The notes under the pieces were generated by a model that was given only the letters and a program-made list of their open reading frames with translations, was not told the origin of the DNA and made no database searches. The position numbers and the translations under genes were made by a program. Shown piece by piece: positions 19,009-25,882 of a stretch of DNA of 64,000 bases. Positions within the stretch are counted from its first letter, which is position 1, and each line of letters starts with the position of its first letter. The stretch is from contig NZ_CP045369.1 in the NCBI RefSeq assembly GCF_009363535.1, positions 3,545,001-3,609,000 of the forward strand, given 5' to 3'. Origin of the DNA: Microbulbifer sp. THAF38 (GTDB taxonomy: Bacteria; Pseudomonadota; Gammaproteobacteria; Pseudomonadales; Cellvibrionaceae).

Positions 19009-19752
19009 ATGATAGTTTTTAATACCATAGCAAGAACAGCAGGATTATTCACCCTAGAAAATAAAGCGATAAGGAAGGGAAAAATTGAAAAGGCGGAAGA
19101 AAATTTAAACCGATTCCGTGGTGAAACTCGACTTTTAGAGGAGTCCAAAGCAATTTCAAACTACCTGCTAATGAAAAATCCAAGGCATGAGAAAGCTCTA
19201 ATATGTCTAGCAGAAGCGTATTTCCAGGATGCCTATCAGGGAGGCCTCTCCTTCCGTAAAATGAAGCTACTTAAAGGATACAATTGGATTTTAAAGGCTA
19301 TCGCTATAAATCCTAAAAATGAAGAAGTAAGGTCTTTACAGGCACTTTACATTGTTTATCTGTTAAGCCCTTCGAAAGCAGAATATTTAGTAAAGGGTAT
19401 CGATAGCTGGAGAGCAAACCTTGCATACGGCATGATTGCTGCAAAAAATGAGGATGCAGACGGACTTGAACTACACATGACAAGATCGATCAAAAACTGC
19501 CCCAAAAGTAGAAAAGCTTTTCTCTTTAATCATACCGGTGTTGCGTTATCTATGTTAGGCCATAAAGAAAAGTCCATTCATTACTACAAGGAAGCAATCA
19601 ATATTGATCCAGACTTTGCTTGGCCTTACTACAACTTAGGCCTTAGAGAGGAGGAAATTGGTAACGAAGATGCGGCCAATGAATATGCAAATGAAGCACT
19701 AGCTAGAATGAAGTTTGAGTTCGCTTCAAATTTAGAGAACAGAACAAAATGA
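19009..19752 (+). CDS. TPR-repeat cytoplasmic protein
   Basis: This 247-residue protein without a signal peptide contains at least three TPR-like units. ALICLAEAYFQDAY lies near residue 64, FLFNHTGVALSMLGHKEKSI near 170, and IDPDFAWPYYNLGLREEEIG near 205. The coding sequence is AT-rich and Lys-rich, unlike the flanking core genes, which suggests acquired DNA. Neighbours give no functional clue, since it is isolated by long gaps on both sides and followed by Rhs remnants. TPR proteins usually mediate protein-protein contacts; no specific function can be assigned. Confidence 0.7.
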   Translation: MIVFNTIARTAGLFTLENKAIRKGKIEKAEENLNRFRGETRLLEESKAISNYLLMKNPRHEKALICLAEAYFQDAYQGGLSFRKMKLLKGYNWILKAIAINPKNEEVRSLQALYIVYLLSPSKAEYLVKGIDSWRANLAYGMIAAKNEDADGLELHMTRSIKNCPKSRKAFLFNHTGVALSMLGHKEKSIHYYKEAINIDPDFAWPYYNLGLREEEIGNEDAANEYANEALARMKFEFASNLENRTK

Positions 19753-20083
19753 TCCATCTTGCACATACAAGCCCAACAAATTTTTCATTGCCATGTTCAA
19801 AGCATACAGTTAACTCTAACCAAGAGTAAATCATATAGCAAAGATTCTTAGCTGCATTCATTTGCCTGGGAGAGATCAACAATAGTAAGGTTGTGTACTC
19901 TAAATATACTACACGACCTACTCTTATTTTTAATTAATTTACACAACATCTTGAGTTAAGACCTCTTAATTTTTCACTCAGTTACCTTGTTGATATTTGC
20001 TTTCATTATTTATCGTGAAGAATATTTATCCGCATCCAATAAGCATTGAGGCTGCATAAGATTTCGTATTTTCTGGCAGAGTC
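19753..20083. other. AT-rich gap before the Rhs remnants
   Basis: These 331 bp show no supported gene or RNA. They separate the TPR gene from the decayed end of Rhs remnant A. Confidence 0.4.
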
Positions 20084-20623
20084 TTACACAAAGTTAAGCA
20101 CCTCACCACCAGTCAAAGTCTTCGCGATGCAGCTGCCGACGGCACCGTATTTGCAGCGTGGTTTACAGTGGGTATTTTCTGCTTCTATTAGCTGACCGTT
20201 ACAGTTATACCGGGAATTGGCGATGCCATCAGGGGTGACTTCCTCCAGCAGGTGGCCCCGTTCGAAGATGATATCGATGCCTTTGCCGGTATCTATATCC
20301 GTCACAGCTCTGGAACTGATTAAGAGGCTGGCGCGCTTGCATGCTTTACGGGTCACACGGCCATCGAAGTCAACTTCTTCAATCAGGCGCTCGTTGAGAG
20401 CACATTTAAATTAATAACGACCACCATTCTCGTTAGTAAGACAGATTAAGCTTCGCTCGACATCTTAGTGATATTGCAGACGGCTGCCATCCGGTTTGAT
20501 ATGGATCTTAGCCTGACTGAAACCGTCGTAGGCATAGCAGGTACTGCGGCCAACAACTCCTGGGGCTTGTAGCTGTATTGGGTGGCTACCGAACGGATAT
20601 GGTCTTGAGAGTCGTACTCGCAA
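20084..20623 (-). pseudogene. Decayed Rhs core fragment A
   Basis: Translations in shifting minus-strand frames match the core of the full-length Rhs at 25883-30922. They include CYAYDGFSQAK, then NERLIEEVDFDGRVTR, SSRAVTDIDTGKGID, EEVTPDGIANSRYNCNGQLI and GGEVLNFV. The equivalent Rhs segments read SYAYDGLSQVK, NERLIEEVGFDGRVTR, SSRAVTDTDTGKGID and so on. Many substitutions, frameshifts and stops make it non-coding. It is the most diverged of three fragments and stops where the intact gene reads GEVLNFAFNPAG. On its upstream (coding-strand) side it breaks from Rhs homology at the same position as fragments B and C. Confidence 0.85.
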
Positions 20624-20673
20624 CCGGTAATTTGAACCCTGATTAAACGTCAAGATCTTACCCTGTCCCAAAT
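20624..20673 (-). repeat. Shared Rhs-fragment junction, copy A (diverged)
   Basis: Directly upstream of fragment A on the coding strand lies a non-Rhs tail. It contains ACCCTGATTAAACGTCAA and TTACCCTGTCCCAAAT, aligned with copies B (21822-21882) and C (25241-25301). It is the most decayed copy. Confidence 0.6.
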
Positions 20674-20778
20674 GAATGCGAACTTGCGCATTTTTTAAGA
20701 TTTGTTGTCGGTGCTTTATCATCTCAACTCACGTAGAATGCTTTTACTCAACATTCATCCTCAAGGAAGACAAATTAG

Positions 20779-21564
20779 GTGGAAGTAATTCAAGTCTCTT
20801 CAATTGCAGAATATGTATCATATATTGAAAAGATCTCTTCTGGGCCAACCACTTGGTTTAGGGGTGTTGCAACACCCAATCACAAACCAGTCCCAGGAAT
20901 AGTGTGGAAAGAGATACCACTGGCTTATGAGGGTGTCCTTATCCACCAGTTCCTGTCCTCTTATCAAGCGTATACAAATTACACTTATACTGAGTGGGAC
21001 TTATACACTTTAATGCAACACCATGGACTCCCAACAAGATTATTAGACTGGTCAGAATCTGCCTTGGTAGGATTATTTTTTGCTCTAACATCTGAATCAG
21101 ATACAGAAATAGATATGGTTAGAAGCGTATGGGTCTTACATCCCCACTATCTAAATAGGAAGTTGATAGGAACAGAACATGTGTTCTGCCCTTCAGCACT
21201 AAGGCAGAGACAAGTGACAGAAAAGGTTAATTTAGATGATTACTTGCCAATCAACCTAAAATTAGCTAATTCCGACAGCAATAAGATACCTTGCAACCCC
21301 ATAGCTATTAGCGCCGCACAAAATATTAGAAGAGTTTCTTCGCAGAAAGGTTGCTTTACATTGCATGGGACCGATAGCCGAAGTATTGATGAAATCCTTG
21401 AAGGCACAGATCACTGCCAGCGCATAGATATTAACATTAGGTCTAATAGGAAACGGAAAGAATTAATAAAATCTCTAGCTAACCTTGGAATCGATGAAGA
21501 ATTTATTTATCAAGATTTAGACTCACTGAGTGACCGAATAAAAAGAGAAAATTCAATTCAGTAA
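20779..21564 (+). CDS. FRG-domain protein
   Basis: The 261-residue protein has an N-terminal FRG domain, named for its Phe-Arg-Gly core. GPTTWFRGVA lies near residue 26 and LMQHHGLPTRLLDWSESALV near 75, followed by FFALTSES. The C-terminal third (about 165-261) contains the ISAAQNIRRVSSQKGCFTLHG segment typical of the end of this domain. FRG proteins occur in many bacteria and phages, often next to defence or toxin genes; their activity is not settled. The start is GTG at 20779 with AAGGA upstream. The gene is on the plus strand, opposite to the Rhs fragments flanking it, and is AT-rich. Confidence 0.85.
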   Translation: MEVIQVSSIAEYVSYIEKISSGPTTWFRGVATPNHKPVPGIVWKEIPLAYEGVLIHQFLSSYQAYTNYTYTEWDLYTLMQHHGLPTRLLDWSESALVGLFFALTSESDTEIDMVRSVWVLHPHYLNRKLIGTEHVFCPSALRQRQVTEKVNLDDYLPINLKLANSDSNKIPCNPIAISAAQNIRRVSSQKGCFTLHGTDSRSIDEILEGTDHCQRIDINIRSNRKRKELIKSLANLGIDEEFIYQDLDSLSDRIKRENSIQ

Positions 21565-21589
21565 CCTTAAATAACTACGAGTTGTACTC

Positions 21590-21821
21590 GTTAGTTAGGC
21601 CAATTAAATTACGCTCGCCATCGTAGAGGTATTCCAGGCGGCTACCGTCCGAGCTGGTGCAGGTCTTAACCTGTCTGAAGCCATCATAGGCGTAGCAGGT
21701 ACTGCGGCCTTGGGCGCCGGTAACTTCGACCAGTAACCCCTAGGGGTTGTAACTATATTGGGTGCGGGCGCCATCTGGGGTGATTACCACATGGATGCAA
21801 TCCTGAGCATCATATTCGTAG
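21590..21821 (-). pseudogene. Decayed Rhs core fragment B
   Basis: Minus-strand translation gives ITPDGARTQYSYNP, a TAG stop, GLLVEVTGAQGRSTCYAYDG, then GSRLEYLYDGERNLIGLTNE. These are near-identical to the full-length Rhs core, where the stop position is CAG (Gln). Homology ends abruptly at GLTNE, 26 bp from the FRG stop codon. The fragment cannot encode a protein of its own. It starts at the same core position as fragments A and C. Confidence 0.88.
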
Positions 21822-21882
21822 CCAGTGATCAGAAGCCTGGCTAAAGGTTAAGCAAATGACAATAGTTTACTCTGCCCCAATT
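21822..21882 (-). repeat. Shared Rhs-fragment junction, copy B
   Basis: A non-Rhs tail (plus strand CCAGTGATCAGAAGCC ... TTTACTCTGCCCCAATTT) adjoins fragment B at the point where Rhs homology stops. It is nearly identical to copy C at 25241-25301. Confidence 0.75.
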
Positions 21883-21944
21883 TATTCTATTTAGCAGAAA
21901 AAAATACTACACAGCGCATGGCAAAACCACCAGGAACTATTTCT

Positions 21945-22328
21945 TTAGCGATATATGTCAATAAAACCACCTAAATATGGGCAAGCATCTAATAGCTCAA
22001 ATTGTTCAATATCATCCCATTGATTTCCAACCCCAGCTTCAACAGGAAAATAAAGCAACGAAACTCCTGTGCTGGATTTTTTGTTTTTATTCAACCCCCT
22101 AAACTGGTAGCCATTTTTTTTTGGAATATTAAAGTTATCCAGCAACTCACCACTCTTTGAATAAACATGGATTAGCGACCTGATATACTCACTTACGTAT
22201 ACCTTTTTAGATATCGCCGAATAAATAGCTCGAGCAACTGTTGGAAACTTAAGAACAACTTGTCGCCCACCCTCGTCCCAAGACAAAACTTTTGAGGCGC
22301 CTCGATCTTTTCCTAGAAATAAAGACAA
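21945..22328 (-). CDS. Hypothetical protein in orphan Rhs module (immunity candidate)
   Basis: This 127-residue product has no signal peptide. It starts at a TTG one base after the stop of the preceding 75-residue gene, so translation is probably coupled. The middle part, SAISKKVYVSEYIRSLIHVY followed by SGELLDNFNIPKKNGYQFRG, looks like two strands-and-turn units of a small beta-propeller-like fold. I do not recognise a family. Its place, downstream of an orphan toxin tip and before the next junction repeat, is where Rhs immunity genes normally sit. AT-rich coding sequence. Confidence 0.5.
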   Translation of the reverse strand: MSLFLGKDRGASKVLSWDEGGRQVVLKFPTVARAIYSAISKKVYVSEYIRSLIHVYSKSGELLDNFNIPKKNGYQFRGLNKNKKSSTGVSLLYFPVEAGVGNQWDDIEQFELLDACPYLGGFIDIYR

Positions 22329-22329
22329 G

Positions 22330-22557
22330 CTATTTATAAGATATCACCTTAGTAATTTTTCTCGAACGTCCCTCCAGAACATAGTCAACGATTATTGATT
22401 TGCAAAAGTAGAACTTATCCCAGAAATCTGGGTTTACACCCACCACTTCTCTCACCCTTGAGTCAGTAAAAAGGCTGTATTCATTCCCTTTATCGTCGAA
22501 AAATAATAATTCCGAGCTATCAGCGGGAGAAACTTTTTTAAACTTGACTTTAGCCAC
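22330..22557 (-). CDS. Small hypothetical protein in orphan Rhs module
   Basis: This 75-residue product starts at a GTG and is directly followed by the 127-residue gene. It begins MAKVKFKKVSPADSSELLFF and ends RSRKITKVISYK. No signal peptide, membrane segment or known motif is seen. It may be a separate immunity-type protein, or the first half of a gene whose second half is the downstream frame; the two could once have been one of about 200 residues. I cannot decide from sequence alone. Confidence 0.45.
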   Translation of the reverse strand: MAKVKFKKVSPADSSELLFFDDKGNEYSLFTDSRVREVVGVNPDFWDKFYFCKSIIVDYVLEGRSRKITKVISYK

Positions 22558-22687
22558 AACTGCCTACTCATTCGCGCTAAAACCTCACCTAATTTCCTTT
22601 TAATATAAAAAATGAAATTTTTCTAACCCTTTTCAACCATTCCATTTGGCGTCACTCAAGTTCACTACATAATCAACGCTCATAAAT

Positions 22688-22984
22688 CTATAAACGTTTT
22701 TTTACAATCATCTCTGATACACCCATCTCATTAAGAAAGTCCTGATTATAACATGAGGAATATTCCAAATATCCTCGGGCGCAATTAAGTAACTTTGAAA
22801 GCTTCTCCCTCTGCTCAGCTACATTGACATTCCTATTAACTGCCTCCAAAGCCCTCTCATATTTACGAAGATACTCTCGGATAATATCTTCATCCGACTC
22901 AATTAATTTAGCATTTATAGCTTTGATAGTTTTTCTCAGCTGATCTACGAGCTCTTTATCATTTACCAAAGAAATATTTTTCAT
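22688..22984 (-). CDS. Candidate immunity protein for the orphan ART-like toxin
   Basis: The 98-residue product is predicted all-helical and charged (LVDQLRKTIKAINAKLIESD near the start, YLRKYERALEAVNR in the middle). It has no signal peptide. I chose the ATG at 22982-22984; a TTG two codons earlier is possible. It follows the stop of the orphan Rhs tip at 22993 by 8 bp, the tight spacing typical of Rhs toxin-immunity pairs. No family was recognised, so the immunity role is inferred from position. Confidence 0.55.
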   Translation of the reverse strand: MKNISLVNDKELVDQLRKTIKAINAKLIESDEDIIREYLRKYERALEAVNRNVNVAEQREKLSKLLNCARGYLEYSSCYNQDFLNEMGVSEMIVKKRL

Positions 22985-22992
22985 TATCAACT

Positions 22993-25240
22993 CTAAGGAG
23001 TTACTTTCCTAACACTCATCACCCACTCTTCAGGCCATCCTTCTGACATTAAGATTTGATCAGCGCCACCCTCCAACACTGTTCCCGTCGACTTGATTGT
23101 TTGTGGAGCCACTTTACCAACATTGAGTTTTGTACCTTTAGGAATAGTAATCTCAGCCTCATACACTCGTGTATTTTTCCATTCGGGAAGTAAGGCCACA
23201 TCTATTTTAGCTTGGATTCTATTTAAGGCTGGAGACGTCGATACAAACCCTCCTCCTTGTCTTGCACTCCCCCCATACACTCGATACACAACCAAATCTT
23301 CGTTAGCTATAACTGTTTTGTATTGAGAATCAGTGAAGCTATCAGCAATCCAGGGTGGAAGCTCATCCTTTTCACTAAGTACTGTAACTTTATCATCTAT
23401 GGATGTGCCATAATTTCCCCCCACTCCATGAATAGCTGAGTTCTCTATTGCGGTTAGGCCTAAGGGGTCAACCCATGCTAAGGGAGATTTTGCATACCGA
23501 TAAAGGTTTTTCCCCCCTATGAATTTTATCGGGTCCTGCTGAGTAACCCCCCCAATCTGGGGATCATAGTACCTAAACCGGTTGTAGTGCAGGCCTGTCT
23601 CTTCATCGAAGTACTGCCCCTGGAAACGAATCGGCTGCCCTATCTGATTTTCATGGGCCAGGGCTATATTGCCGTAACTCTTGTAGGCAACACTCCATAC
23701 CACTTCACCATCCTGATTGGTGAGGGTATCTGGGGTTCCCAGATGATCCAGGTGGTAGTGATAAACCTGCTCATCTTCTTTAAGTGCAACCGGCTTAAAG
23801 GTGCCCGGTTCGAAGTAATAAGTCCGGGTATTCAGGTCCTGCTGCGTATGGAAATCGGCTTTACTTTCACGCAGCAGAACATCGCCATCCCAGAGGAAAT
23901 CGATTTGATCACTCTCACTCGCTTTACCAACACGGCGGCCCAAGGGGTCGTATTGGTAGTGGATCACCTGCTGGAACTGTTCTGTGCCGTTTTTTACCTT
24001 AAGCTTTTCTACGCGTACCAGTTGTTGGCAGCTATTGTAGTGCTAGCGGGTTTGCAGTTTTTGCCCTTTACCGCGCAGTTCGGCGATGCGGTTGCCATGG
24101 ATATCGTAGCGGTAGTGGGTATCACCGCGGAAGGCTAAACGGTTACCTTTGACCTGTGTGGCGCTGGCCTGTTGTTTAGCTTCGTCTTTCGAGTTGGCGG
24201 CAGCAAGAATATTATGTGCGGGGTCGTGCACAAAGTATTCAGGGTTGGGACCATCTACCTGGGTCAGGCGATCAAGGGCGTCGTAGTGGTAGCTGCGGGT
24301 GCCCCGCAGGCTGTCCTCAATTTGCGCGATCTGGCCGGCTTTGTTGTATTGGTAGCCACGCTCCAGGATGGAATTTGACCGAGTCGGATCTGATACCGGA
24401 CCATTGGCCTTGCCCAGGCGCAGCTTTTGCTGGCGGCCCTGAGGATCGTAATCTCTCTGGCTCTCCAGCCCATTGCCATGTTGGCACTGGCTTTCCCTGC
24501 CCTGTTCATCGTGGCTGATGCTGGTAATCAGCTGATCGGAATCGCTGCCCAGTGGCGGCGGTGCAAGCTTTGGAATTGGCCAGCGGGGTTGAAGGCGAAG
24601 TTCAGTACTTCACCATCGGGTAATGTTGTGGCGATACGATTACCGGCGGCATCGTATTGGTGGCTCAGTTTCTCTTTGCCCTGCCAGTCGGCTACAACAC
24701 GACCGTTGGCGTCATACTCCCAGCGCAGTTTACGGTGGGCATTTTCCGCCTCGATTAGCTGACCGCTGCGGTTGTAGCGGAAATTGGTGATGCCGTCTGG
24801 AGTGACTTCTTCTAACAGGCGGCCAAAGGGGTCGCGCTCGAAGATGGTGTCGATACCCTTACCAGTATCAGTGTCTGTTACGGCTCTGGAGCTAATTAAG
24901 TGGCCAGCGCGATTATAGGCATAGCGGGTAACGCGGCCATCAAAGCCGACTTCTTCAATCAGGCGCTCATTGAGATCGTATTTAAGCTGGTAGCGCTCTC
25001 CATTTTCATTAGTGAGGCCGACTAAATTGCGCTCACCGTCGTAGTGGTATTCCGGGCGGCTGCCATCTGGGTTGGTGCGGGTCTTAACCTGGCTTAGGCC
25101 GTCATAGGCGTAGCTGGTACTGCGACCTTCGGAGTCGGTAACTTCGGCCAGTAACCCCCTGAGGGTTGTAGCTGTATTGGGTGCGGGCACCATCTGGAGT
25201 GATTACCGCAAGGATGTAATCCTGAGCATCGTATTCGTAG
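22993..25240 (-). pseudogene. Orphan Rhs core fragment C with an ADP-ribosyltransferase-like tip
   Basis: This fragment aligns with the last roughly 700 residues of the full-length Rhs but is broken. There is one extra base near 25155, a one-base deletion near 24555 and a TAC-to-TAG stop at about 24045. From 23967 down to 22993 the frame is open. It covers the conserved Rhs end (LDHLGTPDTLTNQDGEVVWS, then WVDPLGLT) and a different C-terminal tip of about 155 residues. The tip has VVYRVYGGSARQGGGFVSTS and LEGGADQILM, which suits an R-S-E/Q class ADP-ribosyltransferase fold. It has no usable start of its own, so it probably acts as a silent tip that could recombine into the full gene. Confidence 0.82.
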
Positions 25241-25301
25241 CCAGTGATCAGAAACCCGATTAAAGGTTAATTAACGTCAATAATTTACTCTGACCCCAAT
25301 T
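25241..25301 (-). repeat. Shared Rhs-fragment junction, copy C
   Basis: The plus strand reads CCAGTGATCAGAAACCCG, then AAAGGTTAATTAACGTCAAT, then TTTACTCTGACCCCAATT. The first bases mark exactly where fragment C stops matching the full-length Rhs. Copies A and B carry the same tail. Confidence 0.78.
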
Positions 25302-25352
25302 ATTTTTGATAAATTGTATGTGATTTTTAGATTTTTTATTAACTTCTACTCA

Positions 25353-25880
25353 TCACAACTCAAAATCACTCCATCCAGAAAAGGAGCCAGGAGGAGCTTT
25401 ACGGCGAGAGTTTTTACGATAAGGTGATTTCACAAAATAAACAGTTTCAACTTTATCTTTATTTAGGAACTTGGAGAACCAAGCTCCCCAGAAGGTACCA
25501 TCTATCCTTTTCTCCACTCCTCCGCTCAACATTGAAGATTCTATAGATAAAATTAGACTTTCCGGACAACTGGGTCTTACTTCACTACCTAAGATGTGAT
25601 TTAAAAATAGTTCAGGCATTTCGATATAATGATGCGTAAAGTAATGCAACAACCCTTTCTGCCAAATCCAAGTCCCATCAGTGTGATATGACTCATAAAT
25701 AAGATCTTCACATCCAAAAGGGCAATGCCTAACCCCAAGGAAGGGAACAGCGCAAGGACTTTCTTCTAAGTAATCGTAAATTTTTCTCACATTCTCCTGG
25801 GTATATGGATAACCACATCCTCCGTGCCTAACCAACAATTCATATTTATCATTATTCCCTAAGCTCTTTACGTTTTTCAT
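25353..25880 (-). CDS. Candidate immunity protein of the full-length Rhs toxin
   Basis: The 175-residue product starts at an ATG two bases after the rhs stop codon, so the two genes are almost certainly co-translated. It has no signal peptide. It contains GGCGYPYTQENVRKIYDYLE near residue 20, and a Trp/His-rich middle (GTWIWQKGLLHYFTHHYIEM). The C-terminus is basic (KNSRRKAPPG). I do not recognise a family. The position directly behind a polymorphic Rhs tip is the standard place for the cognate immunity gene. It is followed by junction repeat C. Confidence 0.65.
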   Translation of the reverse strand: MKNVKSLGNNDKYELLVRHGGCGYPYTQENVRKIYDYLEESPCAVPFLGVRHCPFGCEDLIYESYHTDGTWIWQKGLLHYFTHHYIEMPELFLNHILGSEVRPSCPESLILSIESSMLSGGVEKRIDGTFWGAWFSKFLNKDKVETVYFVKSPYRKNSRRKAPPGSFSGWSDFEL

Positions 25881-25882
25881 TG

